Source: Burkholderia aenigmatica (lineage in GTDB: Bacteria > Pseudomonadota > Gammaproteobacteria > Burkholderiales > Burkholderiaceae). Taken from it: a stretch of 64,000 bases of DNA. The stretch covers positions 62,001 through 126,000 of the forward strand of contig NZ_CABVQC010000006.1 in the NCBI RefSeq assembly GCF_902499175.1, in the 5' to 3' direction. How positions within the stretch are numbered: the stretch's first letter is position 1; every line of letters starts with the position of its first letter. A program made the translations under genes and the position numbers. Under the pieces are notes generated by a model, which was not told the origin of the DNA, did not search any database, and saw only the letters and a program-made list of their open reading frames with translations. Below, one piece after another: positions 26,359 to 34,884 of this stretch.

Positions 26359-27309
26359 TCAGCCGGTCTCCGGCAGCCAGATCCCGGCCGGCTGCCGGCC
26401 GCGGATGTCCTGACGCCCCAGCTTGGTTCGCAGTCGCATCACGACATCGCGTGCCGTCGCGGTCAATAGATCCTCGCTGGGATATGCGAGGTACATGCCA
26501 AGGCGCGGCGTGCCGCCGCGCAGTTTCAACTGCTTCAGCTTGCCTTCGCGAAAGCGCGGCTCAAGCAGCGGCAACGCGGGTGTCGTCCAGATCGACACGG
26601 CCGGCATGCGCAGCGACAGCTCGCCGTAGAGATTCATCGACGAGCAGCGGATCATCCGCTTCGGCAACGGCATCCCGTATGCGTTGAACAAGGTGACGAC
26701 GAAGCTCGACGGGTCGTCCGTCGAGTCGAGCACGAGCCACGGCAGCTCGTGCAACTGCTCGATCGTCAACGACGTCGGCCCGCCGTAGGAACCCGAAATC
26801 GTCAGCAACGTATCGAGCTCGTAAAGCCGCTGCCATTCGAACGACGTCGTCTGCGGATCGCTGTATTGCGTGAACAGCCCGACGTCGACGGTGCCGTCGC
26901 GCAACCCTTCGACGATCTGTTCCGCGCGCCACTCGAGTACGTGCAGTTTCGCGTCCGGGCGATTCGCGGCGAAGTCGGTCAGCGTCTCCGCGAGCGCCCG
27001 GCTCGACGCCGGCGGCGTCATCGCGAGCGTCAACTGCCCGTTCAACGCGCCGCGGATCGCCTCGACGTCCTCGATGATCCGGTGAACCTCGCGGTGAATC
27101 GCACGCGCACGCTTGAGCACGCCGACCGCATACGGCGTCAGGGTCGCGCCGCGCGCGGAACGCACGAGCAGCGGAATGCCCAGCTCGCCCTCCAGCTCCC
27201 GGATCGAACGGCTGACCGCCGGCTGCGTGACGAACAGCCGGCGCGCGGCTTCCTGCAGGCTGCCCAGCTCGGCGACCGCCTGCAGCGCTTCCAGTTGTCT
27301 CAGTTTCAT
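26359..27309 (-). CDS. LysR-family transcriptional regulator
   Basis: A 316-aa protein with an N-terminal winged helix (MKLRQLEALQAVAELGSLQ, ARRLFVTQPAVSRSIRELE) and a LysR substrate-binding domain from about residue 90. The gene is divergent, with a 133-bp gap, from the MHS-family transporter and the amidohydrolase that follows it. This is the usual arrangement for a LysR activator and its targets. The intergenic region holds an AT-rich stretch (around 27335-27365) suited to a promoter and a LysR site, but no single palindrome stands out. Confidence 0.88.
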   Translation of the reverse strand: MKLRQLEALQAVAELGSLQEAARRLFVTQPAVSRSIRELEGELGIPLLVRSARGATLTPYAVGVLKRARAIHREVHRIIEDVEAIRGALNGQLTLAMTPPASSRALAETLTDFAANRPDAKLHVLEWRAEQIVEGLRDGTVDVGLFTQYSDPQTTSFEWQRLYELDTLLTISGSYGGPTSLTIEQLHELPWLVLDSTDDPSSFVVTLFNAYGMPLPKRMIRCSSMNLYGELSLRMPAVSIWTTPALPLLEPRFREGKLKQLKLRGGTPRLGMYLAYPSEDLLTATARDVVMRLRTKLGRQDIRGRQPAGIWLPETG

Positions 27310-27442
27310 GGTGCCGGCGCTTGTGTCTGGTTATAAGAAAACATCATAGGCCTAAAAAAATTTGTTTTGTCCGGGAATTTCTGTCCGGGAATGATGCGAT
27401 GACAGGCGAATCGTGCCGATCCGCACAGTGAGGATTTTCCCG

Positions 27443-28744
27443 ATGCAAAACTCCACCCTCGATCGAGCGGTCGATGCCGCACCGCGTACGCTGAATGCCA
27501 CGGCGACCCGCAAGCTGATCGTCGCGACGTCGCTCGGCAACGGACTCGAAATCTTCGATTTCACCGTGTTCAGCTTTTTTGCCGCACACATCGGTGCCGC
27601 GTTCTTTCCGTCGCACGATCCGCTGACCTCGCTGCTGCTCGCGGTCGGTACCTTCGGCGCCGGCTTTTTCGCGCGTCCGCTCGGCGCGCTGCTGATCGGC
27701 AGCCATGCCGACCGCGTCGGGCGCCGTGCGGCGATGACGATGACGATCTGGCTGATGGCGATCGGTACCTGTGCGATCGCGCTGTCGCCGACGTATGCGC
27801 AGATCGGCGTGGCCGCACCGCTGATCGTGCTCGCGGGCCGGTTGCTGCAGGGCTTTTCGGCGGGCGGCGAAGTCGGCGCGTCGACCACGCTGCTGATGGA
27901 GTCCGGCCAGGCGAGCCGCCGCGGCTACATGATCAGCTGGCAAATGACGAGCCAGGGCATCGCCGCGGCCACGGGTGCGGTGGTCGGCCTGATCCTGACG
28001 CGCACGCTGCCGGCGGATGCGGTCGCGAGCTGGGGCTGGCGTGTGCCGTTCCTGATCGGGCTGCTGATCGCGCCCGTCGGCTACTACATTCGCCGGCATT
28101 TGCCGGATCACCATGCGCGGGACGGCGTGGAAAGGGTCCAGAGCCCGCTGCGCGAGTTGTTCACGAACCATGTCCGCGCGTTCGTCGTCTCGACGTTGAT
28201 GATCATCAGCGGCACCGTGTCGATGTACACGCTCGTCTACTTCATGCCGAACTACCTGTCGCGCGTGATGCACCTGCCGGCGACGCTCGGGTTCTCGGCG
28301 GCGCTGCTCGGGTCGATCATGATCGTGATCGTGTCGCCGGTCGCGGGCGTGATCGCGGATCGTGCGATGCGCCGCAAGCCGCTCGCGATCGTGCTCGGCG
28401 TGATCGGCGCGAGCTGTACGCTTCCCGCGTTCTGGCTGCTCACGCATACGACCGCGCCCGGCATCGTGCTGGGCGTGATCGCGTTGATGGTCGCGCTGAT
28501 GATCCTCGGCACGGGCAACGGGATGCTGATGATCATGGAAGCGTTCCCGGCATCGGTGCGCGCGAGTGGTTTTGCGAGTACGTATGCGACCGGCGTCACG
28601 CTGTTCGGCGGCACCGCGCAGTTCGTCGTGACCGCACTGGTCGCGCGGACCGGTCACCCCTTTTCGGCGGGGTGGTACGTGTTTGCCGCGAATATCGTCA
28701 GCCTGCTCGCCGTCTGTGCATACCGCGCGGCGAAGCGCGCGTGA
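27443..28744 (+). CDS. MFS transporter, metabolite:H+ symporter (MHS) type
   Basis: A 433-aa membrane protein with about 12 hydrophobic spans. It opens with KLIVATSLGNGLEIFDFTVF, typical of MHS members such as citrate, proline and ketoglutarate carriers. The loop motif IGSHADRVGRRAAM (between spans 2 and 3) and the segment GRLLQGFSAGGEVGASTTLL confirm the family. Start chosen at MQNSTL, with TGAGGA upstream. It is followed after 37 bp by an M20 amidohydrolase, so the two probably import and then hydrolyse an acylated or amide substrate. The exact substrate cannot be read from the sequence. Confidence 0.88.
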   Translation: MQNSTLDRAVDAAPRTLNATATRKLIVATSLGNGLEIFDFTVFSFFAAHIGAAFFPSHDPLTSLLLAVGTFGAGFFARPLGALLIGSHADRVGRRAAMTMTIWLMAIGTCAIALSPTYAQIGVAAPLIVLAGRLLQGFSAGGEVGASTTLLMESGQASRRGYMISWQMTSQGIAAATGAVVGLILTRTLPADAVASWGWRVPFLIGLLIAPVGYYIRRHLPDHHARDGVERVQSPLRELFTNHVRAFVVSTLMIISGTVSMYTLVYFMPNYLSRVMHLPATLGFSAALLGSIMIVIVSPVAGVIADRAMRRKPLAIVLGVIGASCTLPAFWLLTHTTAPGIVLGVIALMVALMILGTGNGMLMIMEAFPASVRASGFASTYATGVTLFGGTAQFVVTALVARTGHPFSAGWYVFAANIVSLLAVCAYRAAKRA

Positions 28745-28781
28745 GCGATGCCGTTCCCCCTTCTTCAGAGCCCCTACATTC

Positions 28782-29966
28782 ATGTCGCAAGCCTCACTGA
28801 TTCCGGCGTTGATCGAACGCCAACCGTTCTTCGCTCAATTGCGCCGCGAGGTGCACATGTATCCGGGCCTCGGCTTCGACGTCCGGCGTACCGCCGACAT
28901 GGTCGCCGAGCGCCTGCGCGAGTGGGGCTATGACGTGACGACGGGTGTCGGCGGCACTGGCGTCGTCGGTACGCTGAAGCTGGGCACCGGCACGCGCCGG
29001 ATCGGGATTCGCGCGGACATGGACGCGCTGCCGATCGTCGAGAACACCGGGTTGCCGTGGAGCAGCAGAATTCACGGGCACATGCACGCGTGCGGGCACG
29101 ACGGCCATACCGCGATCCTGCTCGCGGCGGCGTGGCAGCTTGCGCAGACGCGCGGGTTCGACGGCACGCTGCACCTGATTTTCCAGCCGGACGAGGAGAA
29201 CCTGTGCGGCGCGAAGGCGATGATCGACGACGGTCTCTTCGAGCGCTTCCCGTGCGATGCGGTGTACGGCCTGCACAATTTCCCGGGCCTCGCGGTCGGC
29301 ACCGCGCTCGTCGTGCCGGGGCCGGTGACCGCGTCGTCGGACCGGATCAGCGTCCTCGTGCGCGGCAAGGGCGGTCATGGCGCGATGCCGCATCTCGCGC
29401 GCGATCCGGTCGTGGCCGCCGCCGCGATCGTGATCGCGCTGCAGTCGATCGTCTCGCGGAGCGTGAAGCCGGGCGACCTGAGCGTCGTCACGGTCGGCCA
29501 GATCAACGGCGGCTCCACGTTCAACGTGATTCCGCAGCATGCGGAACTGTCGATCAACGTGCGCGCGACGAACGTCGATACACAGAAGCTGATCGAGCAG
29601 CGCATCCGCGAGATCGTCGATGCGCAGTGTGCGTCGTATGGCGTGAGTGCGGACGTCGAGATCGAGCATCTCGTGCCGGTGATGGTGAACCACGAGCGGG
29701 AAACGGCCTTCGCGGCGGAGATTGCGCGCGGCGTGTTCGGTGCGGAGGCGGTGTCGAGTACGCGCACGGCCGGCGGCTCGGGCAGCGAGGATTTCGCATG
29801 GATGCTGCAGGCGCGTCCGGGTTGCTATGTCGTGATCGGCAACGGGGAGGGGAGCTGGGGCGGGTGTTCCGTGCACAACCCGGGGTACGACTTCAACGAC
29901 GAAGCCATTCCGTATGGCGCGTCGCTGTGGGTGCGACTGGTCGAGGCCTATCTGAAGCAGGCTTGA
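28782..29966 (+). CDS. M20-family amidohydrolase (hippurate / IAA-amino-acid hydrolase type)
   Basis: A 394-aa cytoplasmic metallohydrolase. It shows RADMDALPI, the metal-binding HACGHDGHTA, the catalytic acid region PDEENLCGAKAM, the lid-domain GGHGAMPH and a C-terminal GGSGSEDFAWML. These are the M20D landmarks found in N-acyl-L-amino-acid amidohydrolases and hippurate hydrolases. The start MSQASLIPAL lies 37 bp after the transporter stop. A longer frame from 28683 overlaps the transporter and was rejected. A good terminator lies 54 bp downstream. The likely role is release of an amino acid from an imported N-acyl conjugate. Confidence 0.9.
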   Translation: MSQASLIPALIERQPFFAQLRREVHMYPGLGFDVRRTADMVAERLREWGYDVTTGVGGTGVVGTLKLGTGTRRIGIRADMDALPIVENTGLPWSSRIHGHMHACGHDGHTAILLAAAWQLAQTRGFDGTLHLIFQPDEENLCGAKAMIDDGLFERFPCDAVYGLHNFPGLAVGTALVVPGPVTASSDRISVLVRGKGGHGAMPHLARDPVVAAAAIVIALQSIVSRSVKPGDLSVVTVGQINGGSTFNVIPQHAELSINVRATNVDTQKLIEQRIREIVDAQCASYGVSADVEIEHLVPVMVNHERETAFAAEIARGVFGAEAVSSTRTAGGSGSEDFAWMLQARPGCYVVIGNGEGSWGGCSVHNPGYDFNDEAIPYGASLWVRLVEAYLKQA

Positions 29967-30019
29967 CCGGGCGGTGGTCGCGCCGGCCGCGATGATCGGC
30001 CGATCGACGGAACGCATGG

Positions 30020-30048
30020 ACACCGGGCGACGAGCCCGGTGTTTTTTT
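30020..30048 (+). terminator. Rho-independent terminator after the amidohydrolase
   Basis: CACCGGGC (30021-30028) pairs with GCCCGGTG (30034-30041) around the loop GACGA, followed by seven T residues. It is a strong terminator for the transporter-amidohydrolase operon. It also lies next to the end of the convergent porin gene. Confidence 0.92.
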
Positions 30049-30077
30049 ACGGATGCTTCGACGCAAGCGCGCCGAGT

Positions 30078-31283
30078 TCAGAACTGGTGCGCAATCCCGA
30101 TCGACACGCTCGTCAGAGAATGCCCCTTCGCCACGATCGTCGAGCCCGACGTGCTGTCGTAGTTGTACGTGAGCGCCGATTGCGGGCCGTTCTTCAGGAA
30201 CGCGACGCGCGTGTAAAGCGACGTGCGCCGGGAAAGGTAGTAGTCCGCTCCGATCGTGCCGCCCCAAGCGTAATTCTGCTTGATCGTCGTATCGCGATAG
30301 TCGAGCGCGATCCGATACAGCGTGCGGCCGCTGAAGCGTTGCAACCCGACCGTGTACAGGCGCGTGATCGCATCACCGGCGTAGTGCGGAATGTATTGCA
30401 GGTAGCCGACCTGTGCGACGGCGGGCCCGAAGTCGTGCTCGATGCCGGCGATGTACAGGTCCGTGCGCACCGACCCCGCGTCGCCCGTATTCGGGCTGCA
30501 ACTGCCGGCGAAGCCCGGATCGCACCAGGTCTGGCTGTAGGCGATGCCCGCGATCGTCGTGTCGGAGTTGAACCCGAGCGATGCGCCGCGCGTGTGGACC
30601 GCCGGCCCCGGTGTCTGCGTCGTCTTGAAGCCGTAGCTGAAGCCCGCGGTGAAATACTGCAGGAAGCGCGGCGACGTATAGTTGATCAGGTTGTTCATCC
30701 GGTTGCTGCCGTCGGCTGTCGCGCCATGGCCGAGATCGGCGTTGACCAGGCCCATGTACGAGAACACTGCCTCGTGCGCGTTCGCGTAGAACGGATCGAT
30801 CGCCAGCGCCGCGGTGCCGGTCACCGAATAGGTACGGCCCAGCGTGATCTTGCCGTAACGCGGGTTGTCGAGGCCGATGTACGACGCGCGATTGAACAGC
30901 GAGTTCGTATCCTGCACCGCGCCGTTGTTCGCGATGAATCCCGATTCGAGGCGAAAGAACGCGGTCCATTGGTCGCCGAGGTCTTCCTGTCCGTACAGGC
31001 CGAACTTCGAGGTCCACGTGTTGCCGCTCTGCATGCGCACCATCGACTTGCCGCCGGCGTTGATGTAGTTGACCGCCATGTCGACCGAGCCGTACAGCGT
31101 GACGAAGCTGCGCCCGGTGGCGACGTTCCACGCCTGTGGCCCGAAGCCGGGCGTGACGGCGCCAAGGACATAGGACAACTGACCGGATGCACAGGCAGGA
31201 GAGGTCGCGGTGAGCAGGAGCGCGCAGGTGCAGGTACCCGCGATCGTCGCGAAGCGGATGGGGCGAGACTGGATGGAACGCAT
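30078..31283 (-). CDS. Outer-membrane porin
   Basis: The protein has 401 aa, with an N-terminal signal sequence (CTCALLLTATSPACA region) and an early strand SFVTLYGSVDMAVNYINAGG typical of Burkholderia porins. The conserved KFGLYGQEDLGDQWTAFFRLE, the LFNRASYIGL motif and the terminal Phe (IGIAHQF) complete the pattern. It converges on the transporter-amidohydrolase operon and may serve the same substrate. An AT-rich leader (CACTATAAATAAACCGAC) precedes the start. An inverted repeat lies about 120 bp upstream. Confidence 0.88.
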   Translation of the reverse strand: MRSIQSRPIRFATIAGTCTCALLLTATSPACASGQLSYVLGAVTPGFGPQAWNVATGRSFVTLYGSVDMAVNYINAGGKSMVRMQSGNTWTSKFGLYGQEDLGDQWTAFFRLESGFIANNGAVQDTNSLFNRASYIGLDNPRYGKITLGRTYSVTGTAALAIDPFYANAHEAVFSYMGLVNADLGHGATADGSNRMNNLINYTSPRFLQYFTAGFSYGFKTTQTPGPAVHTRGASLGFNSDTTIAGIAYSQTWCDPGFAGSCSPNTGDAGSVRTDLYIAGIEHDFGPAVAQVGYLQYIPHYAGDAITRLYTVGLQRFSGRTLYRIALDYRDTTIKQNYAWGGTIGADYYLSRRTSLYTRVAFLKNGPQSALTYNYDSTSGSTIVAKGHSLTSVSIGIAHQF

Positions 31284-31666
31284 GTCGGTTTATTTATAGT
31301 GGCTCGAGCGTTGACGGGAACGGCGCGGCGCGCATCGCTCGTCGGGCTTGCTTGCTGTCCGTCGATACGCGGCACGTAAGCGTCACCGGACCAAAATCAC
31401 AGCACCAATCAAATTCTTTAAGAGCTAAAAGATTTGGTTGGGAAGGAGGCAGGTCGCTGTTCGTCGCGGCGAGCGCAGGGCATCGACACCTGCCGGCGTT
31501 CCAGGTCGACACCGGTGAGAAGCCGCGCGGCACGGCCATGGCCGTGCGAGATCCGGCCCACGGCAATCGTTCAAAAAAACGGGACCGTCGATTCAAATAA
31601 TTCGAATTTTCAGAATGCGCGCGACTGGCTAGGCTGAAATCGTCAATCCCCACAACAGGTGACCCG
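31284..31666. other. 383-bp divergent intergenic region with AT-rich inverted repeat
   Basis: No gene is supported between the porin start and the CMD-family start. CCAATCAAAT (31405-31414) and ATTTGGTTGG (31432-31441) form a 10-bp inverted repeat with one G:T-type mismatch around a 17-nt AT-rich centre. It could be an operator or a short hairpin. A further AT-rich stretch near 31590-31615 (CAAATAATTCGAATTTTCAG) is a likely promoter zone for the CMD-family gene. Confidence 0.55.
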
Positions 31667-31978
31667 ATGGCCCAACCCGCTTCCGATCTGGAAAAAGTCG
31701 CCCGAATCGCCCCGAAGCTTGCTCAGTTGAGCGAAGACGTGCTGTTCGGCGATGTCTGGCAGCGCCCCGAGCTTTCGCCGAGAGAGCGCAGCATTGCAAC
31801 GGTTGCCGCACTCACGGCGCTGTATCGCCCCGAGCAACTGACCGGACATCTGCAGAGAGCGATCGCCAACGGCGTTACGAGGAGCGAGCTGGGCGAACTG
31901 TTTACCCACCTCGCGTTCTACGCCGGCTGGCCAGCCGCGGCATCCGCGGTCAATGCGCTGGGCGCGCTGCCGGAATAG
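31667..31978 (+). CDS. Carboxymuconolactone decarboxylase (CMD) family protein
   Basis: A 103-aa all-helical protein. Its pattern ERSIATVAALTALYRPEQL, then LQRAIANGVTRSELGELFTH and AFYAGWPAA, matches the CMD/AhpD-like fold. The redox CxxC of AhpD is absent, so it belongs to the decarboxylase-like branch and not the peroxidase branch. It is followed 13 bp later by a tautomerase. The pair may act together on a ring-cleavage or dicarbonyl intermediate. Confidence 0.88.
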   Translation: MAQPASDLEKVARIAPKLAQLSEDVLFGDVWQRPELSPRERSIATVAALTALYRPEQLTGHLQRAIANGVTRSELGELFTHLAFYAGWPAAASAVNALGALPE

Positions 31979-31991
31979 CGGAGGGGGCGAG

Positions 31992-32432
31992 ATGCCATAT
32001 GCACGAATCGTGTTGCATGACGGTAAATCCGCCGACTGGCTGGCGGCGATTTCGACCAGCCTGCAGGATGCGCTCGAGGAAGCGTTCGAGGTGCCGGCGG
32101 GGGACTGTTTCCAAGTGTTTCAGCAGTGCCGGCAGGGCGAGCTCGTCTATGACCGGGACTACGGCGGCGGGCCGCGTAGCGGTGATTTCGTGCTGATCCA
32201 CATCACGGGCGGCCGCCCTCGCGGTCTCGCCTGCAAGGAGGCGTTCTACGCGCGACTCGTCGAACGGCTCACCGACAACCCGGGTATCGCGCCCGCGGAC
32301 GTGATGGTGATCATCTGCACGATCGGCCCCGACGACTGGTCGTTCGGGAACGGCCGGGCCGCATCGCCACCGGCGGCGTCTGCTCATCAGGCCGTACCTG
32401 GTGACACCCGGATGCGGGATCCCCGAGCCTGA
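31992..32432 (+). CDS. Tautomerase-family protein
   Basis: A 146-aa protein whose start MPYARIVLHDGKSADWL places a proline right after the initiator Met, the catalytic base of the 4-oxalocrotonate tautomerase superfamily. GDCFQVFQQC, FVLIHITGGRP and the later VMVIICTIGPDDWSFGNG follow the longer Tautomerase_2-like pattern. The ATG is preceded by GAGGGGGCGAG and lies 13 bp after the CMD-family stop, so the genes form an operon. The last 30 residues are low-complexity and probably not conserved. Confidence 0.85.
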   Translation: MPYARIVLHDGKSADWLAAISTSLQDALEEAFEVPAGDCFQVFQQCRQGELVYDRDYGGGPRSGDFVLIHITGGRPRGLACKEAFYARLVERLTDNPGIAPADVMVIICTIGPDDWSFGNGRAASPPAASAHQAVPGDTRMRDPRA

Positions 32433-32466
32433 CGCGGCTGCGTTCGCCGATCGACGCGCCGATCTC

Positions 32467-32499
32467 GTAGCGGGCCGGCGATGCACACCGGCCCGCTAC
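32467..32499. terminator. Bidirectional hairpin between converging genes
   Basis: GTAGCGGGCCGG (32467-32478) and CCGGCCCGCTAC (32488-32499) form a perfect 12-bp stem with a 9-nt loop between the tautomerase (+) and the AlkB-type (-) ends. No T tract follows, but the stability and position suggest terminator function for both operons. Confidence 0.6.
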
Positions 32500-32528
32500 C
32501 CGCGCGCATCGACCGCGCCGAATGCGAT

Positions 32529-33686
32529 TCACGTCGCGGCCGCGAACTTGGCCACGCCGCTGCGTGCATTCGCGTCGGCCGCGAGGCGCCGTTCCAGGTC
32601 GGTCGCATGGTCACGATCCCATGCGAGCACCTTGGGCGTCATCAACGTGTGCCACAGCGGCGGAATCATCGCGACGACGATCGTCGTCAGGTAGCCGCCG
32701 ATCATCATCGGGGCATCGGAAAACGGTTTGAGATCCTGATAAGGCACTTCGCCTTGCGCATGATGATGCGAATGGCGCGTCAGGTTGAACATCGACCACG
32801 AACTGATGCGCCGATTGGTATTCCATGAATGGCGCGGCTGAACCGGCGTGCCCGGATCGCGAACGATACCGTAGTGCTCCATGTAGTTGACGATTTCCAG
32901 CAGCGCTTTGCCCCACAGCGCGCAGAGCAGGAAGTAGGCGCCCGTTCGGTACCCGTCGATGCTCCACGCGCCCGCGAGCAACAGCACGCTCGTCAGGTGG
33001 CCGCGAATCACCGCGTTGAATGGCGTGAGCAGACCGTGCCCGGCACGCTTCAGGCGTTTCGCCTCGATCTTCCAAGCGCTGACGTTGCCTTTGAGTGTCG
33101 ACGCGACGACGTGAACATAGACATTGCGGCCGCGCGGCGCCGTGGCGGGATCTTCGGTCGTCGACACGTAGCGATGGTGCCCGTAGACATGCTCGATCGA
33201 GAAAATCGTATCGAAGCTGAACGCGAGCAGCCAGCGGCCGATGAACATCGACGTCCGGTCCCACGTGCGATGGGTCAGCTCGTGCGCGGGAATGGTGCCG
33301 ATCATCCCGATCATCAGGCCGGTCAGCACGATGCCGGACACGTGGTGGAGCCCGTTCCCCGTCGCGCGTGCCGCCAGCGCGTCGTATCCGGTCACCCTTT
33401 CGATCAGCGCGCCGAACCCGAGCGGGTCGGATGCGGCCATCGACCAGACCGACGCGAACACGATCAGCGACAGCAGCGGCAGTGCCATCCAGAGTTGAAA
33501 CGTCAGGATGCCGGAATGGCGCAGGACGGGTGTCGACGTGTCGTCGCCGCACAGCGCGTCGCCGACGATATAGAACGCGAGGATCGCGACCAGATCGATC
33601 GTGATCCACGCCCCGCCCGCGACGAACGCGGCGATCGACGAGAGGCCGATCACGTGAAACAGGAAATACTTCAGATAGTGGTGCAT
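32529..33686 (-). CDS. AlkB/XylM-type membrane di-iron hydroxylase
   Basis: A 385-aa integral membrane protein with several hydrophobic spans and the histidine boxes of the alkane/xylene hydroxylase family: HELTHR, EHVYGHHRY, NYMEHYG and HSHHH. These bind the di-iron centre that activates oxygen. A strong GGAGGAGGAG ribosome site precedes the start. It lies 34 bp downstream of a ferredoxin-reductase gene on the same strand, with no rubredoxin gene nearby, an arrangement like XylM/XylA. The substrate could be an alkane or an alkyl-aromatic. Confidence 0.92.
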   Translation of the reverse strand: MHHYLKYFLFHVIGLSSIAAFVAGGAWITIDLVAILAFYIVGDALCGDDTSTPVLRHSGILTFQLWMALPLLSLIVFASVWSMAASDPLGFGALIERVTGYDALAARATGNGLHHVSGIVLTGLMIGMIGTIPAHELTHRTWDRTSMFIGRWLLAFSFDTIFSIEHVYGHHRYVSTTEDPATAPRGRNVYVHVVASTLKGNVSAWKIEAKRLKRAGHGLLTPFNAVIRGHLTSVLLLAGAWSIDGYRTGAYFLLCALWGKALLEIVNYMEHYGIVRDPGTPVQPRHSWNTNRRISSWSMFNLTRHSHHHAQGEVPYQDLKPFSDAPMMIGGYLTTIVVAMIPPLWHTLMTPKVLAWDRDHATDLERRLAADANARSGVAKFAAAT

Positions 33687-33720
33687 GGGAACGTCTCCTC
33701 CTCCGGGTTGGTATTGAAAT

Positions 33721-34752
33721 TCACGCGATTGCCTGCGTGTCGTGCTGCGTCGTGAACCGGTCGGCGTGAATGTGCGCGTGGGACAGGCCGCGCGCGAGCA
33801 GCGCGCCGGTTGCCGCGTCGATCATCGGAGGCGGCCCGCACAGGTACGCATGTGCGTCCGCCGGCAGATCGTCGGCGATGCCGTTCGTCACCAGCCCGCG
33901 TGCGCCTCGCCACGACGAATCGAGCGGCTCTTCGGACAGGATCGGCAGAAAATCGAAGCGGTCGTGCCAGCGACGGGCCAGATCGGAAATCGTGTCGAGC
34001 GCGTACAGGTCGCGCTGCGCGCGTGCGCCGAACAGCAGCGTGACCGGCCGCGCCACGCGCGCCGCCGCGCCGTCTTCCAGCAGCGACAGGACAGGCGCGA
34101 GGCCGCTGCCGCCGGCAATCAGGATCAGCGGGGCGGCGGCGGCGCGCATCCAGAAGTCGCCGAGCGGACCTTCGACGGTCACCGTCTTGCCGACGACGTC
34201 CTGTTCGTGCACATGACCGGAAAACACGCCGCCGGGCACCCTTCGCACGAAAAACACCGCCTGCGCATCCGGCCGCACGCCCGTCGCGAACGAGTAGCTG
34301 CGGGCCTCGCCGGGCAACGACGCGAGGGACAGGCGTGCATGCTGCCCGGCCTTGTACGGCAGCGATTCGTCGAGCTGGATGCGCAGCCGCAGGATGTCGT
34401 GCGTCAGCCGGTCCTGGCCGATCACGCGGCCGCCGACCGTGCGTCGCGCGCCGTCACGGCTCATGTCGACGGCGACGGTCACGTCGGTTCGCGGGACGCT
34501 CTGGCAGGCCAGGATGAACCCCTGGTCGAGATCGTCGTCCGACAGGATGTACCCGGTCTGCGTGAGCTCCTTCACGCGACCGTCGATCAACCTGCACTTG
34601 CACGTCGCGCACCCGCCGACCCGGCAGCTGTGTGGAAAGTCGATTCCCTGGCGCAATGCCGCCTGCAACAGCGTTTCACCCGGTTGAACCGCGATCGCGC
34701 GATCGTTGACGACGGCCGTCACAGTCTTGGGCTTTGTCAGGAAGCTGAGCAT
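33721..34752 (-). CDS. 2Fe-2S ferredoxin / FAD / NAD(P) reductase, electron donor for the hydroxylase
   Basis: A 343-aa protein. A plant-type 2Fe-2S domain comes first, with CRVGGCATCKCRL and the distal Cys in LACQS. An FAD domain follows (ARSYSFATG near residue 165), and then a nucleotide-binding domain (ILIAGGSGLAPVLSLLED, CGPPPMIDAA). This is the XylA-type order. The start MLSFLTKPK has GGAAGG four bases upstream. An alternative in-frame ATG at 34788 adds 12 residues with no ribosome site. It probably transfers electrons from NADH directly to the AlkB/XylM-like protein encoded 34 bp downstream. Confidence 0.92.
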   Translation of the reverse strand: MLSFLTKPKTVTAVVNDRAIAVQPGETLLQAALRQGIDFPHSCRVGGCATCKCRLIDGRVKELTQTGYILSDDDLDQGFILACQSVPRTDVTVAVDMSRDGARRTVGGRVIGQDRLTHDILRLRIQLDESLPYKAGQHARLSLASLPGEARSYSFATGVRPDAQAVFFVRRVPGGVFSGHVHEQDVVGKTVTVEGPLGDFWMRAAAAPLILIAGGSGLAPVLSLLEDGAAARVARPVTLLFGARAQRDLYALDTISDLARRWHDRFDFLPILSEEPLDSSWRGARGLVTNGIADDLPADAHAYLCGPPPMIDAATGALLARGLSHAHIHADRFTTQHDTQAIA

Positions 34753-34884
34753 ATTCCCTTCCGGTCGGTACGATTGAGGTGCGTTCATCGTAGGGAACCG
34801 GCCACGTTTCCGGGAGTGCTCGAATTGACATCGATGGCGCATTTGCGGTCAATTAATGTCCGTCACGCAACGAGGATGTCCGAC

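Noticed and set aside
33742..34884. N-terminal extension of the AraC regulator by over 370 residues
   Set aside because: It is antisense to the ferredoxin-reductase gene and has no ribosome site.
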